A stretch of DNA of 64,000 nt from Teredinibacter sp. KSP-S5-2 (GTDB lineage Bacteria; Pseudomonadota; Gammaproteobacteria; Pseudomonadales; Cellvibrionaceae). Of the stretch, positions 45,667 to 54,522 are shown piece after piece (positions within the stretch are counted from its first letter, which is position 1; each line of letters starts with the position of its first letter). The stretch spans positions 4,741,001 to 4,805,000 of the forward strand of contig NZ_CP120416.1 in the NCBI RefSeq assembly GCF_032773895.1. The letters run 5' to 3'. Both the position numbers and the translations under genes were made by a program. The notes under the pieces are model-generated. The model saw nothing but the letters and a program-made list of their open reading frames with translations. It did not search any database and was not told where the DNA came from.

Positions 45667-46125
45667 TTATTTGTCCGCATACACTGTTTTGGTGAATTGA
45701 GTAATAAGCGGAGTCTGTGCCCCTTCTGGCTTGGTCGAAATTGTGAAGTGCATAATTTCTTTATTGCTCACTCGAATTGGAGCCAAATAGTACACAGTGT
45801 CCTTTTCATCGATGGTAATAAATTTTAAAGGCTTTTGTTGTTGCAGCATGTTTTTTACCGTGCCTTCGATTGCCACAGGCACGCCGCCAGCCTGATCACC
45901 TTTGGCAACCATGATATTGAGCAGTACTTCATTTTTACTGCGCTTCAAGTTATAGCTTTTGGCAATGTCAGGGAGAATAAATGTACTGCTAAAAATACTG
46001 TAATGAACGGTGTATTGACCGTGCTGCTGGAAGCCAGGATCAGGAGTTTGAGCGGATGCACTGTGATGCAGTAAGCCTAATGCTATCAGTAACGTTATTA
46101 TTTTTTTGATCATCATTTTTTGCAT
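45667..46125 (-). CDS. DUF4426-domain secreted protein
   Basis: 152 residues with a signal peptide ending near SASA (about residue 25). The mature part has HYSIFSSTFILPDIAKSY and the PIRVSNKEIMHFTIS segment of DUF4426, a small periplasmic family found in this same gene order in Pseudomonas. Its function is unknown. It overlaps metW by 13 bases. Confidence 0.82.
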   Translation of the reverse strand: MQKMMIKKIITLLIALGLLHHSASAQTPDPGFQQHGQYTVHYSIFSSTFILPDIAKSYNLKRSKNEVLLNIMVAKGDQAGGVPVAIEGTVKNMLQQQKPLKFITIDEKDTVYYLAPIRVSNKEIMHFTISTKPEGAQTPLITQFTKTVYADK

Positions 46126-46721
46126 ACCCGGTATAAAGCGGTTTCTCCAAATAAATTGGGGTGAATATGTTGCATGAAACTGCCGAAGGATTTGGTGGCA
46201 ACCACTTCCCGATTCAGTACTTGAATATCAAGTGCCGTGCATAAGTGTTCGAAATCCTTGAAGGTACAAAAGTGAATGTTCGGCGTGTTGTACCATTCGT
46301 AGGGCAGTAGATCGGAAATGGGCATTTGCCCGTGAAAGGCTAAATGCCAACGGGCTTTCCAATGTCCGAAGTTGGGAAAGGTGACTATGCATTGCTGACC
46401 CACCCTGAGCATATCGATTAAAACCCGGTCGGGGTGCATCATAGTTTGAATAGCCTGCGACATAATTACGGTGTCGAAGCTTTGGTCGTCGAAATTACTT
46501 AAACCTTCGTCGATGTCTTGCTCGATTACATTCACATCATTCTCAATGCAGCGAAGGATGTTTTCCGAATTGATTTCTACTCCGTAACCATGTGCTTGTT
46601 TATTTTGATGCAGTGCTTTCAATAGCTCTCCGTCACCGCATCCTAGGTCGAGTACGCGAGAGTTGGGCTTGACCCATTGGCTAATGATTTGATGGTCTAA
46701 TCGTAAATTACTGTCTGACAT
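46113..46721 (-). CDS. metW: MetW, methionine biosynthesis partner protein
   Basis: 202 residues of methyltransferase fold: VLDLGCGDGELLKAL is the SAM motif, with ESNP-free but otherwise typical MetW segments such as VTFPNFGHWKARW. MetW is not known as a simple methyltransferase; it is needed for full MetX activity in some proteobacteria. It follows metX by 2 bases. Confidence 0.92.
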   Translation of the reverse strand: MSDSNLRLDHQIISQWVKPNSRVLDLGCGDGELLKALHQNKQAHGYGVEINSENILRCIENDVNVIEQDIDEGLSNFDDQSFDTVIMSQAIQTMMHPDRVLIDMLRVGQQCIVTFPNFGHWKARWHLAFHGQMPISDLLPYEWYNTPNIHFCTFKDFEHLCTALDIQVLNREVVATKSFGSFMQHIHPNLFGETALYRVCKK

Positions 46722-46723
46722 TT

Positions 46724-47902
46724 TTAATCCACCGAAATTTTTTGCATGTAGTTGGAAAACAAGTCCCAGTATCGAATTTGATTGGGGATTAAAAATGCAT
46801 CGTGACCATAAGAAGATTCGATTTCTGCATATACAACATCTTTATCGGCTTTGATTAGGGCGTTAACAATTTCCCGACTGCGTTCAGGCGCAAAACGCCA
46901 GTCGGAGGTAAATGACACTACCAGAAACTTACATTGTGCATGGCTGAATGCTTTTGCCGGGTCGTCATCGTACTCTCTGGCGAGGTCGAAATAATCCAGT
47001 GCGCGGGTCATCAACACATAGGTATTTGCGTCAAAGGATTTGGAAAAATTACTGCCTTGATAGCGGAGGTAAGATTCAATTTGGAATTCAACCGGTTCTT
47101 CCACACCTTGTTCAAATGTACCTGATCGAAGTTCACGACCAAATTTTTTGCCCATGCCATCGTCGGATAAATAGGTGATGTGGCCGATCATTCGAGCAAT
47201 GGATAAACCGTGTGCAGGGATGGTGTCCTTTTCCAGGTAGTTGCCGTCGAAAAAGTTAGGATCCGATAAAATGGCCTGCCGGGCTGTTTGGTTAAACGCG
47301 ATATTTTGTGCGGTTAACTTCATTGCTGCTGCGATGACAACGCAGTGTTTTACTCGATCGGGGTATTCCAGTGACCAACGCATGGCTTGCATGCCGCCAA
47401 GGCTCCCACCGACAACCGCTGCCCAGGTTTGAATGCCCAGTTTGTCAGCCAGGCGTGCCTGTGTGTGTACCCAGTCGCGAACGCGCAGATTGGGAAAGTC
47501 GGCCCCCCAGGCTTTGCCCGTTTCTGGGTTAATCGATGTTGGACCGGTCGAGCCGCTGCATCCGCCAATATTGTTGACGGCAACAACAAAAAATTTGTTG
47601 GTGTCTATGGGTTTGCCTGGGCCAATATAAGCATCCCACCAACCGGGCCTTTTGTCTTCGGGAGAGTGATAACCCGCTGCATGATGATTTCCGGATAGAG
47701 CATGACAAATGAGAATTGCGTTAGAAGCTTTTTCATTGAGCTTGCCGTAGGTTTCGACCACCAGCTGGTATTCATTCAGTATTCGGCCATTGGCAAGTGT
47801 AATAGGCTCATCGAAGTGCACGACTTCTGGCGTAACTATGCCAACGGAACTCGCTGATTCATAGGCTGGTGGCGAGCTGTTTGTTGCATTGGGTTTCGTC
47901 AT
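46724..47902 (-). CDS. metX: Homoserine O-acyltransferase MetX
   Basis: 392 residues of alpha/beta-hydrolase fold. The nucleophile elbow is [12 protein letters not shown], and the acid/base partners lie in TSDWRF and SYGHDAFL near the end. It acylates homoserine to open methionine synthesis. Whether the donor is acetyl- or succinyl-CoA is not safe to call: MetX proteins paired with MetW in Pseudomonas can be succinyltransferases. The operon with metW supports that pairing. Confidence 0.93.
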   Translation of the reverse strand: MTKPNATNSSPPAYESASSVGIVTPEVVHFDEPITLANGRILNEYQLVVETYGKLNEKASNAILICHALSGNHHAAGYHSPEDKRPGWWDAYIGPGKPIDTNKFFVVAVNNIGGCSGSTGPTSINPETGKAWGADFPNLRVRDWVHTQARLADKLGIQTWAAVVGGSLGGMQAMRWSLEYPDRVKHCVVIAAAMKLTAQNIAFNQTARQAILSDPNFFDGNYLEKDTIPAHGLSIARMIGHITYLSDDGMGKKFGRELRSGTFEQGVEEPVEFQIESYLRYQGSNFSKSFDANTYVLMTRALDYFDLAREYDDDPAKAFSHAQCKFLVVSFTSDWRFAPERSREIVNALIKADKDVVYAEIESSYGHDAFLIPNQIRYWDLFSNYMQKISVD

Positions 47903-47935
47903 TGTCAGGTCGCGGCTCCTATTGGTGAATCATGA

Positions 47936-48229
47936 TTATTTGGTTTCAACTAGCGCCCCTTCGGGAACTTTTGTTGGATTGCTAATGCTCACAGTTTTTT
48001 GGCGAGATAACTCGCCGGACACAATAGTAATCCGGGATTTCGCCACACCAAATGATTTACTTAAAAACTTTAGTAAATGACTATTGGCTTTTCCGTCTAT
48101 CGGTGGCGCGGTAATACGGATCTTAATTCTGTCACCATGCAGTCCACAAAACTCATCGTGTGAGGACTTGGGTTGCAGATGGCAATGCAAGATCAGTGAA
48201 TCACCTTGCCATAGATAGTGAGAGGGCAT
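47936..48229 (-). CDS. DUF167 / YggU family protein
   Basis: 97 residues. IRITAPPIDGKANSHLLKFLSKSFG is the DUF167 core (shown in part: APPIDGKANSHLLKFL), followed by ITIVSGELSRQKTV. The family has no known function. It lies 3 bases after yggT and 33 before metX, as in related genomes. Confidence 0.9.
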   Translation of the reverse strand: MPSHYLWQGDSLILHCHLQPKSSHDEFCGLHGDRIKIRITAPPIDGKANSHLLKFLSKSFGVAKSRITIVSGELSRQKTVSISNPTKVPEGALVETK

Positions 48230-48232
48230 GGC

Positions 48233-48823
48233 TTAAAAGAAGCCCACAACAGCCTTGGTGTCTAATCCTGTTGTTTGCGCCAGGCTGACAAGAATAATCT
48301 GAACCACGCCTAATGCGATAAAAACGAACAAGACCGAGAAGTCCAGGCCACCCATGGGAGGGATTATTCGTTGGAAGGGCTGGATGAGTGGTTGCATCAG
48401 CTGACGCACTAACGTGAGTATAGGGTGGTGGCTAAAAGGGGCGACGAAGCTGGAAATAACCACAATGAAAAGGCAAACGATACATATCAGTCTGGTGTAA
48501 TTGAGTGTGGCGATAATTCCCCATATAAGAAGAATGCCGGGGTTCATAATGCCGTTCTGAGTAATGAAGTAATACAGTGTGCCAAAGAGCACTTGTATGA
48601 CCAGCGCCAAAATGATGGACGCTATATCGATTCCAAATATGCCGGGAATAATCCTGCGCATTGGAATAAGTAACGGATTGGTCACTTTAACGACGGCCTG
48701 TGAAAATGGGTTGTAAAAGTCAGCTCTGGCGATTTGCAGCATAAAACGCAAAATAACAAATAATAGAAATAGCGTTGTGAGTGTCTGCAAAAGATAAATG
48801 AGAATAGCGGATATCGTGGTCAT
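48233..48823 (-). CDS. yggT: YggT-family membrane protein
   Basis: 196 residues with two YGGT repeats, each with two membrane helices and the motif NPFSQAVVKVTNPLLIPMRRI in the first (second: PILTLVRQLMQPLIQPFQRI). Plant relatives act in chloroplast haem or division complexes; the bacterial role is unclear. It starts 8 bases after the proC stop and is followed by yggU. Confidence 0.93.
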   Translation of the reverse strand: MTTISAILIYLLQTLTTLFLLFVILRFMLQIARADFYNPFSQAVVKVTNPLLIPMRRIIPGIFGIDIASIILALVIQVLFGTLYYFITQNGIMNPGILLIWGIIATLNYTRLICIVCLFIVVISSFVAPFSHHPILTLVRQLMQPLIQPFQRIIPPMGGLDFSVLFVFIALGVVQIILVSLAQTTGLDTKAVVGFF

Positions 48824-48831
48824 AGCGTTGT

Positions 48832-49683
48832 TTAAGCACCTAATTCTTCAGCAAGTTCTTCGGCTCGAGTGCGGCAGGCCTGCATCGCCTGGTCAACCAT
48901 ATCGCGAAAACCGTTCGCTTCAAAGCTATTGATTGCCTGCTCGGTTGTGCCTTTGGGAGAGGTGACTCGGCGACGCAGTTCGGCGACATCGACATCACTG
49001 TGCTTGGCCAGTTTTGCCGCGCCCAAGGCCGTTTGTATGGCAAGTGTTGCAGCGGTTTCTCTTTCCAGACCTTGTTTAATGCCGGCTTCGATCATGGCTT
49101 CCATCATCAGGAAGAAATATGCCGGGCCACTGCCAGACACGGCTGTCACACTGTCAATTAATGCTTCGGTATCCACCCAGGTCACTTCGCCAACGGCCGT
49201 CAGAATAGCGTGTGCGAGTTGTTTTTGTTCTTCGCTGGCTTTGCTGTTGGCGTACAGGCCGCTGGCACCTTCAAGCACAAGAGCGGGGGTATTTGGCATA
49301 CAGCGTACTAATGGCGGTGTATTTAGCCAGGCTTCAAGGCTTGCTGCACTGATACCGGCTGCAATGGATATGACCAGAGCTTGCTCTGGGAGGGCCTCGG
49401 CTAGTTCGCAGCAAACCGGTTTCATAATCTGGGGTTTGACTGCCAGTACAACAACATCTGCATCCGCCAACGCCTGCTTGTTATCTGTATTGGTATTTAC
49501 ACTGTAGTCTTCGGCCAGTTTATCCAGCTCTTCCTGGGACGGACTGGTTGCTGTGATCATTTTTCCGGGATGACCGTTACTTATCAGGCCACCAATAATG
49601 CTGCGTGCCATATTACCTGCGCCAATAAAGGTAATTCGGGTTTGAGCAGAAAGAGTGGGTGATGAATGATTTGAATCGGTCAA
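48832..49683 (-). CDS. proC: Pyrroline-5-carboxylate reductase
   Basis: 283 residues from a TTG start. I chose it because a perfect AGGAGG lies 5 bases upstream (49689-49694 complement); the alternative GTG at 49701 would put that site inside the gene. The NADP-binding TFIGAGNMARSIIGG and the C-terminal TAVSGSGPAYFFLMMEAM and RRRVTSPKGTTEQAI are standard. It makes proline from pyrroline-5-carboxylate. It lies between yggS and yggT. Confidence 0.93.
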   Translation of the reverse strand: MTDSNHSSPTLSAQTRITFIGAGNMARSIIGGLISNGHPGKMITATSPSQEELDKLAEDYSVNTNTDNKQALADADVVVLAVKPQIMKPVCCELAEALPEQALVISIAAGISAASLEAWLNTPPLVRCMPNTPALVLEGASGLYANSKASEEQKQLAHAILTAVGEVTWVDTEALIDSVTAVSGSGPAYFFLMMEAMIEAGIKQGLERETAATLAIQTALGAAKLAKHSDVDVAELRRRVTSPKGTTEQAINSFEANGFRDMVDQAMQACRTRAEELAEELGA

Positions 49684-49722
49684 AATGGCCTCCTGTGGCA
49701 CGGGCGAAATGATGGTCGGCGA

Positions 49723-50400
49723 TTATACCTTACGTTCACCAAATAAGGCGGTGCCTACTCGAACAATGGTTGAACCGGCGTCTATGGCTTCTTCTAAATC
49801 TGCAGACATTCCCATAGACAGGGTATCCCAATGGTGAAGGCTGATCTCGTCGCCAACGGCTTTGAATAATGCCTGCATACGAGTAAATGCGTCAGTGCCT
49901 TCTTTGGCCGGTATGCACATTAATCCATGCATTTCTATCTTATCCAGTTTGGCGATTTCTCGACATAGAGTAGCAACTTCACTTGGGTTTACACCGGATT
50001 TAGTGTCTTCTCCATCTATATTGACCTGAATACAGATTTTTAAAGGGGGTAAGTGTTCTGGGCGTTGATCGTTCAGCCTTTGCGCGACTTTTAATCGATC
50101 CACCGAGTGAACCCAATCAAAGTGAGTGGCAATAGATCGTGTTTTGTTGGATTGTATGGGGCCAATAAAATGCCATCGTACTTGTTGGTCATTTAATGTC
50201 TCAATTTTTTCGATGGCCTCCTGCAAATAGTTTTCGCCAAAGTCCTGTTGGCCTTGTAGGATCAATTCGCGTACTTTTTCGACACTCTGTTTTTTGCTGA
50301 CGGCTAAAAGTGTGATGTCATCTGGATTTCTATTGGCCGACTTCGCCGCCTGTTGAATGCGGCTCTTAACTTGGGTTAGTTTGTTGCTCATGTTGTGCAT
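49723..50400 (-). CDS. yggS: YggS/PipY PLP-homeostasis protein
   Basis: 225 residues of the alanine-racemase-like fold I barrel. ITLLAVSKKQ carries the lysine that binds pyridoxal phosphate; HFIGPIQSNKTR and LSMGMSADLEEAI are conserved. It stores or buffers PLP and has no known enzymatic reaction. It is the first gene of the long minus-strand run and diverges from pilT. The ATG at 50391 is an equally possible start. Confidence 0.94.
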   Translation of the reverse strand: MHNMSNKLTQVKSRIQQAAKSANRNPDDITLLAVSKKQSVEKVRELILQGQQDFGENYLQEAIEKIETLNDQQVRWHFIGPIQSNKTRSIATHFDWVHSVDRLKVAQRLNDQRPEHLPPLKICIQVNIDGEDTKSGVNPSEVATLCREIAKLDKIEMHGLMCIPAKEGTDAFTRMQALFKAVGDEISLHHWDTLSMGMSADLEEAIDAGSTIVRVGTALFGERKV

Positions 50401-50489
50401 ATACTTAGTGGGTAATATTTTTGATGTAGTGCCTGAGTACTTGTGGTTCAGTGCGGTCAGGCGTGATTGTAAATAAAAAAGGTTAATCT

Positions 50490-51524
50490 ATGGATATTAC
50501 TGAACTCTTGGCATTCTCGGCAAAACAAGGTGCGTCGGACCTGCATTTATCAGCGGGCTTACCTCCCATGATTCGTGTCGATGGGGACGTGCGTAGGATC
50601 AACCTGCCGCCGATGGAGCACAAGCAAGTGCATTCCTTGATTTATGAGATTATGAATGACAAGCAGCGCAAGGATTTCGAAGAGTTTCTCGAAACGGACT
50701 TTTCCTTTGAGGTTCCCGGCGTAGCGCGTTTCAGGGTGAACGCCTTTAACCAAAACCGTGGTGCTGGTGCGGTGTTTCGTACCATTCCTTCAAAAGTATT
50801 GACCATGGAAGAGCTGGGCATGGGGCAGGTGTTTCGCGATGTGTCCTCCGTACCTAGAGGGTTGGTTTTGGTGACCGGGCCGACCGGTTCGGGTAAGTCC
50901 ACGACTCTGGCAGCGATGATCGATTACATCAATGAAAACAAGTATCACCACGTTCTAACGATTGAAGACCCGATCGAATTTGTGCACGAAAGTAAAAAGT
51001 GTTTGGTTAACCAGCGTGAGGTTCACCGTGATACCCACGGCTTTGCTGAAGCTCTGCGATCCGCACTGCGGGAAGACCCGGATATTATTCTGGTGGGTGA
51101 GATGCGGGACTTGGAGACCATTCGATTGGCATTGACGGCCGCAGAAACCGGTCACTTGGTATTCGGTACCCTGCATACCACCTCCGCAGCAAAAACCATT
51201 GACCGTGTGGTGGACGTATTCCCTGCGAATGAAAAAGCCATGGTGCGCTCCATGTTGTCGGAGTCGTTAGAGGCGGTTGTTTCGCAAACTTTGATGAAGA
51301 AAAATGGTGGTGGCCGGGTGGCTGCCCACGAAATCATGCGCGGAACCTCGGCAATTCGAAACCTGATTCGGGAAGATAAAGTGGCACAAATGTATTCTGC
51401 TATTCAGACCGGTGGTTCAGTTGGCATGCAGACAATGGATCAATGCTTGGCCGATCTGGTGGAAAGACGAATTATTAATCGGGATGTGGCCAAAGAAAAA
51501 GCCAAAATGCCCGAAAACTTTTAG
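50490..51524 (+). CDS. pilT: Type IV pilus retraction ATPase PilT
   Basis: 344 residues, exactly the length of P. aeruginosa PilT. Walker A GPTGSGKST is at 130-138, with the Walker B and His-box segments LRSALREDPDIILVGEMRD and ETGHLVFGTLHTTSA. The C-terminal retraction motif AIRNLIRE is present. PilT is the hexameric motor that depolymerises the pilus for twitching. It diverges from yggS and is followed by pilU. Confidence 0.98.
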   Translation: MDITELLAFSAKQGASDLHLSAGLPPMIRVDGDVRRINLPPMEHKQVHSLIYEIMNDKQRKDFEEFLETDFSFEVPGVARFRVNAFNQNRGAGAVFRTIPSKVLTMEELGMGQVFRDVSSVPRGLVLVTGPTGSGKSTTLAAMIDYINENKYHHVLTIEDPIEFVHESKKCLVNQREVHRDTHGFAEALRSALREDPDIILVGEMRDLETIRLALTAAETGHLVFGTLHTTSAAKTIDRVVDVFPANEKAMVRSMLSESLEAVVSQTLMKKNGGGRVAAHEIMRGTSAIRNLIREDKVAQMYSAIQTGGSVGMQTMDQCLADLVERRIINRDVAKEKAKMPENF

Positions 51525-51672
51525 TTTTGTTTTAGTGTGTTGCGCAAAAAATAAGTGGAAGCATAGGCTTCGATGTATTCTTGCTAATGCGGAATATATC
51601 AATACTTTGAATAAATTCATTTACGTATTTTATCTGCCAATAAAGTACGTAACTAAAATGTAGGTAGTTGTG

Positions 51673-52815
51673 ATGGATTTAGATCGTTTACTAAATTTAA
51701 TGGTGGAAAAAAAGGCGTCCGACTTATTTATTACCGCGGGTGTCGCCCCTTCAATTAAATTGCACGGAAAAATTGTTCCTGTCACGACTACGCCTTTGTC
51801 GCCGGAGAAATCACGTGAAATTTGTTTGAGTGTGATGAACGATAAGCAGCGCAAAGAATTTATGGAAACCAAAGAGTTGAACTTTGCGATTAGTGCGCGA
51901 GGTGTGGGGCGTTTCCGGGCGAGTGCGTTTTATCAGCGAAACCTGGCGGGAATGGTTTTGAGGCGTATCGAAACCACTATTCCGAAAGTGGATGACTTGG
52001 GATTGCCTGAGATTATTAAAGAGTTGGCAATGGTAAAGCGTGGTCTGGTGATATTTGTCGGGGCGACGGGTACTGGTAAATCAACCTCCCTGGCGTCGAT
52101 GATTGGGCACCGAAACAAAAACTCCAAAGGCCATATTATTTCCATTGAAGACCCTATCGAATTTGTTCATCAGCACGACGGTTGTGTGATTACCCAGCGG
52201 GAAGTTGGTATTGATACCGAATCGTTTGAGGTGGCTCTGAAGAATACTTTGCGGCAGGCTCCAGACGTAATTTTGATTGGTGAGGTGCGAACCAGAGAAA
52301 CAATGGACCATGCGATTGCTTTTGCTGAAACTGGTCACCTATGTTTATGTACGTTGCATGCTAACAATGCAAACCAGGCATTAGATCGTATTATCCACTT
52401 CTTCCCGGCAGATCGACATTCCCAATTGTGGATGGATTTATCTCTGAACCTGAAGGCTATTGTGGCGCAGCAGCTTATTCCGACTCCAGATGGAGAAGGG
52501 CGACGAGCGTGTCTGGAGGTGTTTTTAAATACGCCGTTGGCGGCAGATATTATTCGAAAAGGCGCTGTACACGAGCTGAAAGAGTTGATGAAAAAATCCA
52601 CTGAGCAGGGTATGCAGACTTTCGATCAGGCATTGTATGAATTATATGACGCTGGTGAAATTACCTACGAGGATGCACTAGCTCATGCTGACTCGCCAAA
52701 CGATCTGCGCTTGATGATTAAACTCGGTTCTGAAACCGATGCGGAATACCTCTCTAATGCGGCGGATGAATTAAGTATTCAGGACGAAGAAAGTAATCGG
52801 ACACGTCTATTCTAG
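51673..52815 (+). CDS. pilU: PilT-like retraction ATPase PilU
   Basis: 380 residues from the ATG at 51673 (the GTG one codon before is less likely). It matches P. aeruginosa PilU closely along its length: Walker A GATGTGKST near 133, IEDPIEFVHQHDGC and TLHANNANQALDRIIHFFPADR. PilU is an accessory retraction motor that works with PilT. It is followed by a hairpin terminator. Confidence 0.97.
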   Translation: MDLDRLLNLMVEKKASDLFITAGVAPSIKLHGKIVPVTTTPLSPEKSREICLSVMNDKQRKEFMETKELNFAISARGVGRFRASAFYQRNLAGMVLRRIETTIPKVDDLGLPEIIKELAMVKRGLVIFVGATGTGKSTSLASMIGHRNKNSKGHIISIEDPIEFVHQHDGCVITQREVGIDTESFEVALKNTLRQAPDVILIGEVRTRETMDHAIAFAETGHLCLCTLHANNANQALDRIIHFFPADRHSQLWMDLSLNLKAIVAQQLIPTPDGEGRRACLEVFLNTPLAADIIRKGAVHELKELMKKSTEQGMQTFDQALYELYDAGEITYEDALAHADSPNDLRLMIKLGSETDAEYLSNAADELSIQDEESNRTRLF

Positions 52816-52834
52816 CCTTTCACCCTTCATCTGA

Positions 52835-52869
52835 AACCACCTCCTGCGGGGTGGTTATTAGTTTTTTTT
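52835..52869 (+). terminator. Terminator after pilU
   Basis: AACCAC with GTGGTT (52835-52840 with 52851-52856) plus inner C-G pairs form a 9-base stem. Five bases later comes a run of eight T (52862-52869). The gap before the T run weakens the call slightly. Confidence 0.65.
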
Positions 52870-53019
52870 GAGCTAAATGAAATATAAGAGTTCATGTCTT
52901 TGTTACTATAGTGCTGGGCTGGGAATGCGTGGCCTCTTCGGCTGATACTGCCCTGTCTGTATAAAGGCTAATCGGTATCGGCAATCGAACAATAAAAGAT
53001 TTTTAACAAGGAACATGGA

Positions 53020-53343
53020 ATGAAAATAGTTTTATTTATACTCGCCTTTATCTCAATTAATGCATTTGCAGATTGTGACGCAAGTGGTTGTACTGGGGTT
53101 ACTATTACAAGAATTGTAGTAACTCCTGGTAGTGGAACGCTGATTAGCACATCCGGTGATGAGTCCAAGTTAACTTGTGATGCCACATCTAAAGGTTATA
53201 TTGCGTTGAATCCCGCTGATTCGAACTACAATGCCACCTATGCGCTGATTTTAGCTGCTCACACAACAAAACACCCTATGTGGATACGAACCAATGACGG
53301 GACAGGTTCTTGTGTGGTTCAGTATGTGGTTTCAGACATGTAG
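53020..53343 (+). CDS. Small secreted protein with conserved-looking cysteines, unrecognised
   Basis: 107 residues. A clear signal peptide (MKIVLFILAFISINAFA, cut before DCDASGC) leaves about 90 residues with four cysteines: two in DCDASGC, then one each in LTCDAT and GSCVVQ, likely two disulphides. A WIRTNDGTG segment lies before the last Cys. A purine-rich AAGGAACATGGA stretch precedes the ATG. I do not recognise the family. It lies alone between pilU and ruvX, where Pseudomonas has the pyr genes, so it may be an insertion in this gene order. Secretion to the periplasm or outside is inferred. Confidence 0.68.
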   Translation: MKIVLFILAFISINAFADCDASGCTGVTITRIVVTPGSGTLISTSGDESKLTCDATSKGYIALNPADSNYNATYALILAAHTTKHPMWIRTNDGTGSCVVQYVVSDM

Positions 53344-53355
53344 CTCAGTAAGAGT

Positions 53356-53790
53356 TTATTGGGGCTGACTTCTAAACCAGCTTTCTAAAATAAGACGTGC
53401 GGCAATTGAGTCCACCGGGTTGCGTGCGTAGTTGCTGCTCGTCTGGCCACGTTGAAAGGCTTCTTCTTTTGCTTCCCTGGTAGTTAGGCGCTCATCGAAG
53501 AACTCCATCGGTACGCCATAACGTCCGTGGATCCGGTTGCCGAATTTCCTGGCCCGTCGGGTCATTTCCATTTCTGTGCCATCCATATTGACCGGTAAGC
53601 CAACGACGACAAGGTCTGGTTGCCATTCCAGTATCAGGCTGTATATTTCCTGCCAGTCGGGAATGCCGTCAACAGCTTTTAGGGGCGGTAATTCGCCGCC
53701 TGAGCCTGTCAGCGATTGGCCCACGGCGACACCAATAGACTTGGTGCCAAAGTCGAAAGCGAGAACATTGGTAATATTTGGTGGGGGCAT
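53356..53790 (-). CDS. ruvX: Putative Holliday junction resolvase / pre-16S rRNA nuclease YqgF
   Basis: 144 residues of RNase H-like fold. LAFDFGTKSIGVAVG holds the first catalytic Asp; ERLTTREAKEEA and NPVDSIAARLILESW are the later conserved parts. In E. coli it processes the 5' end of 16S rRNA; a resolvase role is unproven. It ends the gshB-tonB-yqgE-ruvX run. Confidence 0.93.
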   Translation of the reverse strand: MPPPNITNVLAFDFGTKSIGVAVGQSLTGSGGELPPLKAVDGIPDWQEIYSLILEWQPDLVVVGLPVNMDGTEMEMTRRARKFGNRIHGRYGVPMEFFDERLTTREAKEEAFQRGQTSSNYARNPVDSIAARLILESWFRSQPQ

Positions 53791-53804
53791 TTAGTACCAG
53801 TTAA

Positions 53805-54365
53805 CTAGGCATGACCAGCAATGCTGGAAATCAAATTCATATCGATACCGAGCTGTTTTGCCGTCGCAGCCCAGCGCTCTTCAATGGGTACGTCAAAAAT
53901 AATATTACTGTCGGCGGGAAGGGTTAACCAGCTGTTTTCCGCGATTTCTGACTCAAGCTGTCCGGGTGCCCAGCCGGCGTAACCAAGAGCAAATAAAGCG
54001 TTCTTGGGGCCTTCGTCTCGGGAAATGGCGGTCACTATATCCTTGGATGCGGTAAGACAGATTTCGTCGGTAATTTTTAGTGTGGATTGCCATTGGCCGC
54101 TTTGTCGGTGAAGAACAAACCCGCGTTCCAGATTGACCGGGCCACCGGCTAAAACAGGTTGGCTGCGATGTGCGCTGTGCCGGGAAAGTTGAAGCTGATC
54201 GAAAACATCGCCCATGGTGATATCCATAGGTTGATTAATAATGATGCCCATCGCGCCGTGCTCGCTATGGTCACACAAATAGGTGACCGAATGAGAGAAT
54301 ATTGAACCCTCAAGCGATGGCATGGCGATCAGGAAATGATCGCGTAAACTTTCGGTGGCACTCAT
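53805..54365 (-). CDS. YqgE/AlgH family protein
   Basis: 186 residues from the ATG at 54365 (E. coli YqgE 187); the longer frame adds eight residues. DHFLIAMPSLEGSIFSHSVTYL and HGAMGIIINQP are the family signature, and ALGYAGWAPGQLESEI follows. The family has no established biochemical function; it was named AlgH through an alginate link in Pseudomonas. It is read with ruvX. Confidence 0.93.
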   Translation of the reverse strand: MSATESLRDHFLIAMPSLEGSIFSHSVTYLCDHSEHGAMGIIINQPMDITMGDVFDQLQLSRHSAHRSQPVLAGGPVNLERGFVLHRQSGQWQSTLKITDEICLTASKDIVTAISRDEGPKNALFALGYAGWAPGQLESEIAENSWLTLPADSNIIFDVPIEERWAATAKQLGIDMNLISSIAGHA

Positions 54366-54522
54366 ATCTTCTTTTTGCAGCGTTCCCATACTTTTAGTAT
54401 GAAGGCTGCTTCCGATAAAACAAGCATTTGATAAGGCAAATTACTGAAAATTTGACTTTATTGATCGTGAAATATTTTTATTGCATTTAGGTGCATACAT
54501 TGCGCTTTTTTTTGAATAAAAA

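Noticed and set aside
48869-49507. Plus-strand frame of 212 codons opposite proC
   Set aside because: Wholly antisense to proC, with a serine/alanine-rich composition and no match.
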